64,000 bases of DNA from Rhodamnia argentea (Eukaryota > Streptophyta > Magnoliopsida > Myrtales > Myrtaceae), in contig NC_063155.1 of NCBI RefSeq assembly GCF_020921035.1, forward strand, positions 28,327,294-28,391,293. The letters run 5' to 3'. The position numbers and the translations under genes were made by a program. The notes beneath the pieces are model-generated. The model was given only the letters and a program-made list of their open reading frames with translations, was not told the origin of the DNA and did no database searches. Below are positions 34,071 through 46,997 of this stretch, piece by piece; positions within the stretch are counted from its first letter, which is position 1, and every line of letters begins with the position of its first letter.

Positions 34071-37000
34071 TTATTGGGTGCTGCGTGTTAACCCAGTCCG
34101 AGCCACATTCCTGCACAACAATGGGTATTTGTCAATGCCATGGCTATACAGGGAAGAAACAGATTCCAGACTAGATCTACTAAGGGAAAAAATACAAATA
34201 GAGTGAAGGAAGGAAATAATTAGTCGAATATAAGGCTCACACCACGACTAAGGAAACTAGTTGATCCAACACCACGACAAGTACAAAAGCCTACATGCAA
34301 ACATTTAGGGTAAAGATGGGCAATGCCAAATCCTTTCAAACTTATTTTGACTACCTTGGAGTTGGCAAAATATCGCCAAATAAGGCATGACAAAATTTTG
34401 ATCTCACCTAATTCGTCAGAATGAAACAGGGTCAAGAGACAGTAGGCTTGTGCAAGTAAAATTTTAACCAGCAAGTATGATCAAACGTAACTTGCATATC
34501 AGCATGAGATGCAATGAACATTAGATTGTCAGCTATGTAAAGAAGTTGAATGTTCCTGCACAGCTTGTTTCTAAGAAGGCAAACCACAAGCTCAATGTGT
34601 TAGATTACAACCAAGAAGCCTACCATGTAAATGTTATTTGGGGGTTGGGAAGAAGTTTAAAGTACTACATTTTACCCGACCATAGTTTGTTGTACCCTAG
34701 CTAGAGATGCATTTAGAAAAGCCTTGTACATAAAAGCAGACCATAAATAGGGGATGTGCCATGTATTTCGATGTTTCAATAAGTTATAGGCAACGTGCCC
34801 ATATACTGATGTGAACTCCCCCAAGCATAAAACGATCCTAGCCAGAAAGCCGAAATATATTGTTCTAATGCTTCCATTAATGCAAACATCGGATAACTAT
34901 ATCTGAGACAAATATAAGTACTTTATGATAAGGTCATTTTTAAACAGCAGAAAGACAAACACTTCATCATAAATTGAGCTTGATGAACAAGCTAAAAAAG
35001 CCCTTTACTGTACCACCAATTTATCCAAGACTAAGATCTATAGATGAATGCGCCCCATGATGAATTGGATGAGTGTCTTTCTTTTGTCGGAAAGAGGTGA
35101 AGATTCTTTTCCCCCTTGCTAGGCACCAAATATACGGTCATTAGAGATTGACAGACATGATACTGAACCCTAGGGATGCGCATGCCAAACACATTCATCT
35201 TCCTACTTCAAAAATTTGGTCTGAATCAATCACCACACTTATTCTCTTGGGTCACTCGTAGGAGCATGAACCTGTGTGCTCCGATAATTACCTACCATGG
35301 GACAAAGGGATTGCCACACCCAATCGGGATTACTCCAATGCTCAGAGTACCAATGACCCAATTTTTACCCCAAAAGAAAGAATGTGATATCAGACAGCGT
35401 CATTATCTTAACCCAAACATGACAATTTTACAAGTACATGACACTTTTTGACCAAGAACAATTACATGGCTTCAAATATAGGAGTTGAAAAAGTACAAAG
35501 AGTTGTAGGATTATGGTACAGGCTCAACAAAAGGAGACAGAAAAAAGGATGATTTCCATATGTTAACAACCAAAAACCCGACAGGATTAATTCTCTGAGG
35601 ATAAATACCAGATAGTAACCAAGTACTTGTTAGTTCTGACACAATGACACTAATGTGTTTTCTTCAGATGACAAGGAGGATAAAGTTCACATGAGTTTTG
35701 ACATGCAACCAAACATGACTACTGACAAGACACCAAGTCGGTGCATCGTCATCCATGTCTAAGAAAAAGCAACTCTTATACACCACAAAATAATAAACTT
35801 AACTCAGATACAGACAATAAATATCTGGTTTGATTCACCTCAATAACATAATAGAATTTCCTAAAGTTCTATAAGCTCAGTGGAGCACATCTAAGATTCT
35901 TTGGGTAAAAAAAAAAAAAAAACATCAATAGAGCACCAAGAAGGCACTGGGAGCATGTAATATTCTATGGGAGAGGTACTATCAACTCAAGCACATTTAA
36001 AGCATAAAAGAAAAGCATAAAAAAAGGAAGCGTAAAGCAAAAGGTTCAAGGCAAAAAACCAAGACTCTGCCCCTTACCACTTAGGGGGCTTCACCTAATA
36101 ATCTTTCATACAAGTACAAATAGGATGTCAACTATTCCTTAGAAATCATAATGTAACTTCATTTACAGAAATCAGAATTAGAGCGAGTTTCATTGAGTTA
36201 CCTTCCCGTTAGCAGTTGAGAACTGCCGATAGGATTCTTCTGATTGCTAAACCTTTTTGATCTACTTTCATGTTCCTTGTCTACCCGCATAGCAGCAACC
36301 TCCTTCTCCATCGCAGCTACTTCCCTTCTCATCTTCTTTGCTTCAACCTCCATGGCCTTGGTTAGAGTTTCTACTTTTCTCGCAAGCATCTGCAGTGCAG
36401 GAAATTATACCAATAATAAACTGAAAAATAAAACTGTAGGATATCATAACAAAAGCTTGACAAGTTATCAACCTCTATTGCATCATCCTTGTCTTTGAGG
36501 CTTTGATCTTTCTCGTGACCAGCTTTCCTTAAAGCTACAACTTCCTTTTGTAAGATGTCATACAAAACCCCAGGAACAGTGTCTTGAGTCTCAGCAGGAG
36601 CGAATTCATTTAATTTGTTATCGGAGTTTCCCTTTGAGAAGTCCTTTTCTTCTCCCTCCTTGGATGCATCACACGACTGGTTTGGAGAGTAATTTGCACC
36701 AGTTCCATTGGAAAGTACTTTACCCCTGTCTAAAGATCTTGTGCCGCCATCAAATGACCTCGATGTTCCTTTGGCATGTTTCAATACCGTAGTAGCACCA
36801 GAAGAGAAAGATTTTGATTGCGAAGCCGTTTTCCTGGATAAGAGTCCACTTGCAGTAAGCCTCGACACATTATCAGCCCCGCCAAGAGACTGGCGCCGGG
36901 AGGGCCCATTGCTGATGCTCCTCCCCTCTAATGCACTACGATTACTGCTGCCTGAAGATCCCCTCAAACTCTCCTCTACTACTTTGAGCCTCGACTGATA

Positions 37001-39988
37001 TCTCTCCTGAAAAATGTGGAAGATGAGACTTCAGACCCTGCCTAAATACTCCACGAAACTGCAACAGCCATAGATGCAAGACAAGTATCACCTTTAAAAG
37101 AGCCTCAGATCTCGCTGCTCTCTCAGCTATAGCAAGTTTATCGCGAAGTTGCTGCATTTCTCCCTGTACAACTCATAAACAGCAACATAAACTTTTGAGA
37201 ACAGAATGTGCACGACATATTAACTCCCCAGAAGCAAGAAATGGTGACAAGGGGCCTTCAATGCCAACAACTAAGATAAGATAAGAATTACCTGCAAGAA
37301 TCTTCGTTCTTCAAGCCATTGCTTGACAGGCATTACTTTGTCATTGGCATCTTTCCACTCATTTGCTACCACAGTGGCCACTCTGTTTGCGGTCACCTTT
37401 GCTCGGGCCAACTCCCTGTCAAGGGTTCTCCTTTCTTCCTGGAAAAAACAGATTATCAATAAGAACTGAAATAAGAGATTGACTCAATCAAAATCCTCTA
37501 ACTGTGCATGCCGTAATCCAAAGGAATTACATTCATCTCTTGCACTTTGCGTTGATAATCCCTCACAGCATTTGCAGCTGCACCACCAGCCAGAACAGTC
37601 TCTTCCAGCTCCCTTACGGTCTGTGTAAGCTTTTCAACCTCAGCAACCTTTTGCCTGTGCAGTCTGTCCAAAATTTTATTTTCTTCCTGGTTCAAGAAGA
37701 GAGGACGAGTTTGAGAAATAATTTTGCATAAGTTCTGAGAATCAACCCCAAGTTCGGATAAAGTGCTCAAAAATCCAGCAGCCAATTTAACCTGGCAAAT
37801 TTCGATTTGTTTCATCAATTCTTGATTCTTATTTTGGAGATCATCCACCATAGAAGCCTTAGCTAAGGCAACCTGAACAGTCCTCTCAGCTTCTAGTAAA
37901 GCTGCTTCTTTGGATTTAGTAAGACGATCTAAAGCTTTGTTATCATCTTGAAGCTTTGCAATCTGCATAGAAATGAGGCAAGTATCGAAAATTTCAGATC
38001 ACTGGCTTCCATCATGTGGTGCCTTTTACTTTGAAAAGGCTAGTCACTCATGGAGGAGTCACTACCTCCTGCTTTGCAAGCTTAAGCTCAGCCTCCAAAG
38101 GAGCAAGAATGGCTTCAATGGGAGGCATGTCGTCATCCTTCTGAGCAGCGTGAACCCTTCGAAGAGTGGCTTCAGCTGCAAATTGAGCTGCCATGGACGC
38201 CTTCTTCTCTTCATTGATTTTCTTAATTTCCAGATTCTGTTGTTCATTTTAAAGATGAAAATAGCTTGATGAGAAGGCACAGAAAAGGGGCGTGTAAATA
38301 TATTTTCATACATTGGGAAAAACTGAAGAAAAGTTTCAGTAGGTACTTTATTTTCAAGAAGCTTCTCAGTCAACTTGAGCTTCTCTTCCACCTTAGACAG
38401 TTCTTCAGTGAGCTACGGCACAGAGACAGAGACAGAGAAGTCAATATTTATCTTGCTTACTACCAAAGAAAGAAAAAGAAAAGAGAAAAGCAAAGATAGT
38501 GTTAAGAATATCTAAGGGAATAGGTTAATAATGTTTTACCCTTACAAAATAGCAATAACAACAGTTCAGCTTCTTGCATTTTGTGGAATATGCCATATGG
38601 GTTCTCTTGAACAATGTAGGGCTGCATTATCTAGATCCAGATGCTAAGGGTGCTTTAGTGTGTTTACCGATATTTCTTTAAGACACAAAGTCACATTATC
38701 GAGTAGTATCATCTTTAAATCACCGATACTCCTAATAAACCACCTTAATGAGTATCTCTTGTTTCACACTTGATTGGGATGTCATCTAATTTCCATCGCA
38801 AATACACATTCAGATTCCATTGGTCCTTGCATGCCCACAGTCTATTAGAGCTCTCGTGTCAAAAGCACTCATTTTATGCATATGTTGATATTCCAATAAC
38901 CGAACTCTCCAGCCGCAAAAAATTGCCCCAAAATGGCCTTTCAAACAGGAAAGCCTTCTATTAATATGGTACATGTACATGGAAGAAAAATCTAATATCA
39001 GCCAGATGTGAGTACGGAGATGTGCATTAGTACCAACAAATGAAACTTTCAAAGTGTCGTATGTCTTTAACTATTTAATGCATGATCTAACTCTGACTAT
39101 CCACATAACAAATGCACAAAGATTATATCCCTGAGACAGATAAGGAAGATATTCCCCCATGAATGTGCCCCCTGACATCCACTGAGCTGCAAGGCAGTGG
39201 CATTGAGCAAGAAGAAGACAAAATCCAAAATATGCTGACAAAACCTGTAAGAGCCATCAGGAGGCGGGCAAACGAAGCAAAAATCTTTCCTTCATGATAT
39301 TTTAGGGACACGAATCGTTTCACAATGTGAAGAAGCAAATGCACTAACCACATACTTCAGTAGCCACATCAATGATGTTAAGATAATTCCGAGTAATTTG
39401 CTCTAGATTAGAAAATATACAAATACTATCGGAGCCCGTATGAACAAACGTAAATTTTACGACATAGTGTCAACGCAACAAAAATAGCAATGTAGAAAAC
39501 AAAATGGAAGTATAGGCGATGATATCACCTCCTCAACAGCCTTCTCTCTGAGTCGCTCAGACAACTTCAGAGCCTTGATCTCCGCTTGGGCCTCCCCTAG
39601 CTCTCTGTCCTTATCTGAAACCCCATCAAGCCACACAAGTCACACGCGCACGGTGAGAAACGCAACAAATGGAGCTCAACATCCAAAAACACGCCAAATC
39701 AACTCGAGAATCCACACGGAAGCCGCTGGATCCAACCGCATTCGCACCTCTAACTTCGTTCTCGAGCCGATTGAGCTCGACCTTGACGGGATCTGAGCCG
39801 TGGAGCAGGGCCATGAACTCGCTGTCGGCGTCGAAGCTGGGGCGGACCGAGGTCCTCCTCCGGGAGCCGCTCCGGCCCTCCTTGAAGGACGCCGACACGG
39901 TGAGGGGCGGGGTGGCCTCCGCCCTGCCGTTGCTGCAGCTGGTGGTGAGCTCCGCGGGCACTCCCCCGTCGCCGGACGCCTCCGCCAT
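34071..39988 (-). CDS. MAP70: Microtubule-associated protein 70 (MAP70)
   Basis: Eleven exons, 5' to 3': 39988-39748, 39614-39529, 38412-38347, 38236-38066, 37962-37792, 37686-37531, 37438-37292, 37163-37092, 37006-36473, 36389-36202, 34110-34071, giving 623 aa, the usual family length. After a Ser/Thr-rich N-terminus comes the MAP70 signature RPSFDADSEFMALLHGSDPV. A long coiled coil follows (about 75-400), including the conserved ANEWKDANDKVMPVKQWLEE. Then a Ser/Gly-rich linker with SNGPSRRQSLGG and SFDGGTRSLDRGK, a second coiled coil with KKMRREVAAMEKEVAAMR, and a basic tail ending LTRSTQ. MAP70 proteins bind cortical microtubules and shape secondary wall patterning. All introns are GT-AG. 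The last 13 codons lie behind a 2.1-kb intron. Which MAP70 subgroup it is cannot be fixed by eye. Confidence 0.96.
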
Positions 39989-40059
39989 CGCCCGATCTGA
40001 TCAATGCTCCTCCCCCACTCACGCCCAAAGATCCATCCACTAGGGTTTCGACCACAGGC

Positions 40060-40310
40060 GAGAGAGAGAGAGAGATATCCGCGCGCACAGAGAGGGAAGA
40101 GGGGGAGAGAGCTGGGAAGAAGACGAATGCGTTGTAGAGAGAGGGGGAGAGAGAGAGAGTTCTGGGTTTTCTCTCTCTAAAACGTGGATTTAAATCTGGG
40201 TTTAGAGGACTGACAAGACTGGGATGGGGGGAGAGGAGTTGGGAGTGTGAAGAGAGAGAAAGTAGAGATTAGCAGAGCAGAGCAGAGAGAGAGAGAGAGG
40301 GGCTTTCGCT
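40060..40310. promoter_or_regulatory. GA/CT-rich leader and promoter of MAP70
   Basis: Several GA runs (40064-40075, 40134-40160, 40282-40300) lie 70-310 bases upstream of the MAP70 ATG. On the coding strand they read CT, the usual composition of plant 5' UTRs and Y-patch/GAGA core promoters. Confidence 0.5.
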
Positions 40311-41870
40311 GTTAATCTCAGACAAGTGCGCGAAAGGAAAGGGAACAGTTCAAGTGTACTCCCTTCTCTGCTGATCTTTATTTTTATTATCTTTTTTTTA
40401 TTTATTTTAACCACCGCTACTTCTCTCCTCTTCTTTTTTTTCTTTTCTTTTCTTTTTTTTTAATCTCCTTTTTTGATCTTTTTCAATTTTTCTTTCCTTT
40501 TTTTTGTTCGGACCTCCGGTCTCTTTTATTTTTACTTCTTTTGTTTTTACTTGGGCCTTGTCTCTATGATGAGCGGGGATGCGCAGTGCGCACCGTGCCG
40601 TCGGAAAAGGAATGCATTTCCGAGCAAGTGTCGTGCGTGCTTCTTCTTTTTTTATCTCTCTCTCTCTCTCTCTCTTTTTATAGTAAATTTGGCTTTTGTG
40701 TTGCGGTTAGATTTCTTTTATCGGTATGTTTCGTGCGGTTTTTTTTTTTTTTTTTTGAAATTGGAAAAAATATATATTACTCATTGAATTTTACTTTCAC
40801 GATGATAATCACCGCGATAAATTCGAATAACCGTTGTGAAACGAAGTACTACCCGTCGAATCATTGTATTAAGTGGCCTTATCATGCAATATGGAAAAAG
40901 AGCCGATGATCGCAATCTCCCCCTAGATAAGTTTAGCCGCTTCTGCAACGATGTTGTACTCTTGTATCATTTGTAAGGACTCAAATGGATTTATGTGAAT
41001 CTGAGTTTTAAAATGAGCGCACCGACGAGAACTAGAAAATGGTTGATGGTCTCCTCTACGGTCTCTTTGTGATGATATCCTCTGTGCTCTCATTTTATGT
41101 CTCTATGAATTTGCAACTAGAGATGCGTATGGTAACATTTTTGTTCTCTAAAATAATTTTTTTCCAAGAATTCTCCGAACGAGTTTATGAGCAAAATGAT
41201 GCATTTAATAACTGTACAAAATTTTTATTCCCAGAATAAAAAAAAAATACCGACTATGGAGATCGGTGACCAACGAGGGTCACCAATGATCATCGAAGAT
41301 CGGCGGCGGCTGGGACGACGATCGACGGTGGACTCGTGGTTGTAAAAACGAGTATTAAGTTATACTGAGCTTATTTTTTTAAAAAGACATTGTTTCTCTT
41401 TTTGTTCTCGAGAACAAATTTTTTTTTTTTACTTCTTATTTATGTTTCAAACTTATTCCCTAGCGACTAGCCACCGATCTGTTTTCGAAAATGAAGAAAT
41501 CAACCGGCATAGATAAATGGATTTTTTTCTTTTCTTTTTTTCTATTCTGAGGAACAAAAGAGAAAAAAAACATAGGGAATCAAAAACGTTAACAAATCAG
41601 GCCAGACATCCACTACAACATTAAGGTGAAGTCATGAAATGATATTTAGGAACAATTAATGGGTGCTCGGAGAAAGGGAGAGTATACGTCTTTGAATGAC
41701 CGACTCACATACCCACTACAACATTAATAAGTGCATTTCCATAAATCCAAATAAATATCGAAAACAATGTCCTTCAATTCGGCAACCACACCACCCCCCT
41801 CCCAAAAAAAAAAAAAATTTTGCAATGCAAAAAGAGAAAATCGTATAAATTAAGTGGGGCCATTTATAAA
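40311..41870. other. Intergenic DNA upstream of MAP70
   Basis: T-rich tracts and a CT run (about 40651-40675). A foldback phrase TTTGTTCTCGAGAACAAA lies near 41399 and related words near 41140, suggesting a decayed MITE at about 41125-41460. No gene. Confidence 0.4.
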
Positions 41871-41882
41871 ACGGTTAATACT

Positions 41883-42402
41883 ATGAAAAATCCTAAGCTA
41901 GTGCACCTATGACAAATATACCATAAACTGCTCTTTTTACCACAAAAACCCGCAAATTGATATATCCGTGATAAATTTACCATAAACCATATTTTTCTAC
42001 CATCAAAAGCTCCAAACCGGTATATTTGTAATAAATTTACCCTAAACAAATTATTTTAACTACTAAAAATCTCAAACTGATACACATGTGACAAATTTAC
42101 CCTCTGTTAGTTTCCGTTAAATTGGATTAATAGCACAAAAACCCCTAAATTGATACGCATGTGACTACTAGAGGGTAAAAACCATGAACGTGTACATCCG
42201 ACAAATGTCATGTGTCATCCAAATCAGCAATTTGACGATAAAATTTAACGAAAACTTAAAGAAGGTAAATTTATCAAAAGTATACCAGTTTGAAATAAAT
42301 TTGTTAAAGGTGTATTAGTTTAGGGTTTTTAATGGTTAAAAAAATAGTTTGCGATAAATTTGTCACATGTATACTAATTTGGGGTTTTTCGTGATATTAA
42401 CC
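41883..42402. mobile_element. MULE-type MITE with 11-bp target duplication
   Basis: Terminal inverted repeats: the left end begins GGTTAATACTATGAAAAATC and the right end, complemented, begins GGTTAATATCACGAAAAACC, with similarity continuing about 60 bases through ATGTGACAAATTTA. The flanks CATTTATAAAA at 41871-41881 and 42402-42412 are identical (the last terminal base is shared). Target duplications of 9-11 bp and long inverted repeats point to the Mutator superfamily. About 520 bp, no coding capacity. The interior repeats phrases such as GTGACAAATTTACC several times. Confidence 0.85.
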
Positions 42403-42412
42403 ATTTATAAAA

Positions 42413-43555
42413 AGAGAAACCAGAGGAACCGGAAGAAACTGAAGGGAGAGCTGGTGAGGGAGCTCAAGGGGTGAGATTTGAAGACCCTTCACGAGATTGC
42501 AATGGGCAAGTTGAATTTCGAAAGATTCTCAATTTTATCTCAAATTGCACAAAACACATAAGAATTTTCATAATCCAAAGGTTATTTACAAGATTACTCC
42601 TACCCCATCGTATCTTATTTCAATTTAAATTCGGACGGATTAATGCAGCCTTGTACTATTTCGTCACATCACACAATCTGTAATCTTAAGTTCTAACCGG
42701 GTCAAGTTCTGTCCGGCTCGGAACGGTCGGGATTACCTTGTTACGCTAGTCCCACCCGGTCAACTTCCCCACGTACGAATGTATTCTCATCTCAACCGTC
42801 GAATCGAAAAGGCATGACAAGAAAAGAAAGAGCTTGATTATGGATCACGGTTTCCTTTGTCCTGGAGCGTGCCACGTGGCCACAGGTTTGTGGAGATTAT
42901 TCTCTCTTTGTCACCTTTTGTCCTAAAACCAAGTCTTTTGACAAGTGTAGGAAGTCCCATTTGGATGGAGCTTTCGCTGTTAAACGCTAGGGGGGAGAAG
43001 TTGGTCACCCTTCAATTACAATTTCGTGAACGCATTGCGCCCTAATGGCTATGAGTCTAGGATCTACACGTTAATTATCGTTTTTTTTTTTCGTGAAGTT
43101 CAAGAATCGCGCGGCCGGTCGAAAATGTTTCGTTAACGAGTATCTAGAAATGTTTGACAAAGCAGCCGTTCGAGGAAACGCCATAGTTTTCGACGTGCCG
43201 ACCGTGTTTGTGCCGACCGTCTTATGCCAAATTAAGTATGCTTTGTTAACCGCACTCGGTAGGTTGAATTTTCATTTTCGGTACCCTAATTACACAGTGC
43301 ACGGCATGTATTCTCTAGCGCATGTTGCTTATGCTGTGGTACGCGCGCTATGAATGAGCAACACGCACAAGCATATATGGTCCCTAGAAACGCCGCTTTG
43401 ATAGCGTCCTAAAACCGAACGCCTAACAATTCGAGGTGATGATGCCATAAAGACAACTGGCTAGTTGATTCTCTAGTGGCACGATACGGTGGTGTTAACA
43501 GCTAGATTTTTGGTACACGATACTACTGGCGATAAAAAAGAAAACGAGACATTTA
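42413..43555. other. Intergenic DNA without supported gene
   Basis: An 86-codon open frame at 43093-43353 (+) has no domain or family resemblance and was not accepted. Nothing else recognised. Confidence 0.4.
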
Positions 43556-44192
43556 GGTACGGAAAATTATCAATAAAGTCTTAAACCTATTGCACTTTTG
43601 TCAATTCAATCCTAAGTCTTTTGATTGTGCCAATCGGGGTCGTAAACCTTTTCATATTTTGTTAATTGAGTTCATTCGGTCGGAAATCGCCGACGTGGAT
43701 GTCGGTCGCCCTACGTGGTAAGATTGGCGTTGACGTAAATAAATTTTTTTTAAAATTGTTTTAACTTTTTCGAAAAAAATTTCTTTTTATTTTCTGTTCC
43801 TTTTTTTTTTTATTGTGGTCGGCATGGGTCGTTGGGCCCTCGCCCGGACCATCGCAGCTGGGGGCCGAGGCTACCTTGCCCACATTTGGTGAGGTCGGGC
43901 GAATGCTGCAACCCTCACCAACCACAACAACAAAAAAATGTAAAGAAGAGTAAAAAATTAAAAATTAAAAATTAATAAAAATTCGAACAAAATATTAAAA
44001 TACTAATAAAAATTCTCCACGTTAGTGCCGGTCGTGCCACGTAGGACGACCGGCATCCACGTTAGTGATTCCCGGAGAAAATTGATCAAATGGACTCAAT
44101 TAACAAAACATGAAGATGTTCAGAACGCAATTGGCACAGTTGAAAGATTTATGACTAAATTGGTGCAAACATAATAAGTTTACGAGTTTTTT
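43556..44192. mobile_element. MULE-like non-autonomous element, copy 1 (second family)
   Basis: About 110 bases at each end are inverted repeats: left GTCTTAAACCTATTGCACTT onward, right (complemented) CTCGTAAACTTATTATGTTT onward, both leading to GTTAATTGAGT. Inside each arm lies a near-palindromic GCCGGTCGTGCCACGTAGGA-type block, then A/T tracts and a GC-rich core (GGGCCCTCGCCCGGACCATC). Same family as 46998-47640 and 59870-60560. No target duplication recognised. Confidence 0.65.
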
Positions 44193-44485
44193 CGTATACT
44201 CATGCAATGTGATCAAGGACTTTCTATGCGTGAGATACGTGAGACTAACAAAAGCGCATGAGCAGTCCCGCACAAGTCACAACCAACACCATTCAATTCA
44301 ATTCAAGATACTTACCATGCTCGTCGATACTTACTCCTCTCTCGTCGAGACAACAACTTTTGCAACGCAGAGGAAACGAAACAGCAAAGGAAATGAACAC
44401 GGAAGAGAGAGAAAAGAGAGACCAGCGTCCAGCAATCAGTTTCTGGTTTGGGGTCATTTGTAAACAAACGAACGCAAATGAACAC

Positions 44486-44716
44486 CATTTCGTAAAAAAT
44501 GAATAATTTCGAAAACGTTTTCTAAAAAAATAATTACTTATGTCATTTGAAATAATTATTCAATTGGAAATGCTTTCATCGTCGATAATAATTTATTTTT
44601 GCATATTTTAGTGGACGATAAAAAATATTTTTTGTTTAGTTATTTTTATAAGGAATACAAATGATCGCTTTTAAGAAAATATTTTTTCGAATCGTTCGTT
44701 TTTTGCGAGATAAACG
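44486..44716. mobile_element. Small AT-rich MITE, cluster copy 1
   Basis: Left arm CATTTCGTAAAAAATGAATA and right arm (complemented) CGTTTATCTCGCAAAAAACG pair as inverted repeats. The inner part reads CGATAAAAAATATTTTTTGT. It shares layout and words with 45455-45692 and 46447-46692. Confidence 0.5.
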
Positions 44717-45454
44717 AAGCTCAATTGCGGGCGAATCGACGGATCGGAGATGTGGACAGTCCACCTGCTCCTTGGGGGCTTTTGCTTAGCCTTCATGCGG
44801 GGCCCTCCCCTTACTTTTGTTTTTGCCTGTAGTTCCCTCCTCGTCTTGTGTGCTACTCTACTCCTCCTGCCCCCCGTAAAGAGTTTCGGCAGGCAATGAT
44901 TGAAACTTTAGCATGGGCTCATGAACGCACACCTTCAGCTAATTTGATTCGATGAAGAGATGAAGAGATGAATCGGTGGCTCTTTCCATCGACACCGTTT
45001 GGGGGATGGGCGGTGTTGGGTGAGTTCATTAGGCAATGCTTACTCATCAATTGGCGGTTGAATAATGGCATTATAGATCTCGATAAAATAATAAATCTCA
45101 ACCGAAGAATTTTCAAGCGTTGACAAACGACGGCCATTTGTATAGAATTGGGGCGCAAATGCACGTGATTAAGAGTTGGCATCGATCTCTCGAGATATCG
45201 TGAAAGCGCACTATCTCATTTCTCACATATGTTGTGGATTTTAGTTAGATTATGTAGGATTTACGGTTATGAGGGTGGAGTGAGTATGCTTTTAAAAATA
45301 TGAATAATTTCTACGGCCTTTAAGAATCACCGCATCGAATTTATGTATGTTAAAAGAAGTCTTTTCTCGTTTGATCGCCTAATGTGTAAGATTGCATTTG
45401 ATTCACATAATCTTGATCGATGGACAACCTAAATTTACCTAGGTTTCTTTTTTT

Positions 45455-45692
45455 TTTTTTACAGCAAATGAATGATTTAAAAAATATTTTCTTAAAAATA
45501 ATTGCTTATATCATTTGCAAAATGACAATAAAAAGTATATTCATTACCGAAAACAAATTATGTCTATACATCTATGTGAACGATAAAAATATTTTTCGTT
45601 CATTCATTTTTGCAAGCAATATAAGCGGTCACTTTGAGGAAAATATATATTTAAATTATTCATTCCTCTGCGAAACAAAACGGAGCTTTAAA
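45455..45692. mobile_element. Small AT-rich MITE, cluster copy 2
   Basis: Shares ACGATAAAAATATTTTTCGT, CATTCATTTTTGCAAGC and TTTGAGGAAAATAT with copies 1 and 3. The ends GCAAATGAATGATTT and (complemented) GTTTCGCAGAGGAATGAATA are an imperfect inverted repeat. Confidence 0.5.
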
Positions 45693-46446
45693 CTAAAGCA
45701 GAAAACACGAGCATCGGATCGAAGTCCCTTATCATCCACGACTATACCCCTAGCACATAAATTTACTTAAAAATTTGTGATAAGGTGTAAGTGCAATATG
45801 AGGTCATTTCGTGGAGCAAAACATGGAAGTGGGTAATATAATGCATCATTTGTTTGACTTCTAATCAAAGGGAGAGTATAATCTACTCAATAGAAAAAGT
45901 CATCCAAGTTCCTCTTTTTGCGGATATCGATCCAGATTTTCTTCATTGACTTATGTTCTTACATTCCTTGCGAAGTGGAAAAGAAAAAATAGGGAATCTA
46001 TTGGCTTATAATCTTCCTTCATGTTGTAATTGCATGTATGGGAACTTGGGAAGGCGTAGGCTAGCAGCAATAGCAAAGTCATCTCGACGTGTGAAAGCTA
46101 GCACGAATTCCTGATCTTTTGGCCTTTAGGGTTTCTATCTTTCGTATATATAGAGTCGGGGCAATATTATTTATATGTGCCATGTTTGTCTTTTTTTTTG
46201 GGAATTTTTTTTCTTGAAATACCTTGTTTAATTTCGATGGTGCAACATCGAAGATGTTTATTTTGATGAGATACGAAAGTTTTGAGACACGTGGTTGGCT
46301 TGACGATGTGTAGTAGCCTTTCTAGAGATCATAGTCGTGGAGAGCTAGCATGCAGTGATGGTCCCAAATTCAGTCAAAAGATGCAAAATCTCAAAATTAG
46401 AAGATTTCAAAGTAGCTTGCAACTTTGTTAGGAAATGGAATTTCGG

Positions 46447-46692
46447 CTCCATTTATTTCGCTAAAAATAAATGATTTGGTAAGCATTTTTTTTTATATAA
46501 AAAACGATCAACCGTATCGCTTGAGATGGTTAATCGACTAGAAAATATTTTCATTATCAACATCAATTTATGTCTAAACATCTTTGTGGACAATGTAAGC
46601 ATTTGTCATTTATTCATTTTTGCAAGCGATACAAACTTTCATTTTGAGGAAGATATTTACCAAATCATTTATTTTTCGCGAAACAAATGCAC
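46447..46692. mobile_element. Small AT-rich MITE, cluster copy 3
   Basis: Best preserved ends of the three: the left reads CATTTATTTCGCTAAAAATA and the right, complemented, CATTTGTTTCGCGAAAAATA. Both are followed by AATGATTTGGTAA. The body shares ATTCATTTTTGCAAGCGATA with copy 2. Confidence 0.6.
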
Positions 46693-46997
46693 GATGATGT
46701 GTTTTACTAAACTTTGCTTAGGGATATGATATCTAATCTACCCTCGCCACATCTCTATGTTTTATTGACCAAACATTGTACTGAATTAGGTGATGGTCGC
46801 CATGGCGACGGTAACGGTAACACTTGTAAAATCAACCCGTTGTTTGCATGAACATTGCAGAGTACGGAAAACTCTAGTAGTCAATTTTTAACACCTTCAT
46901 GACAAGGATGGTAGTAAAGTGAATTGAGTAAGATGATTTTCCCAAGAAAAACTTGGCATTCGATAAGTACTTAAGTTTCGTTAGTAGTAGTATGAAT

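Noticed and set aside
42732-42758. ATTACCTTGTTACG resembles the complement of the conserved 3' end of small-subunit rRNA
   Set aside because: Only about 13 bases match and the flanks do not continue as rRNA on either side; taken as chance.
43093-43353. 86-codon open frame on the + strand
   Set aside because: No recognisable domain and no transcript signals; length is within chance expectation for this much DNA.
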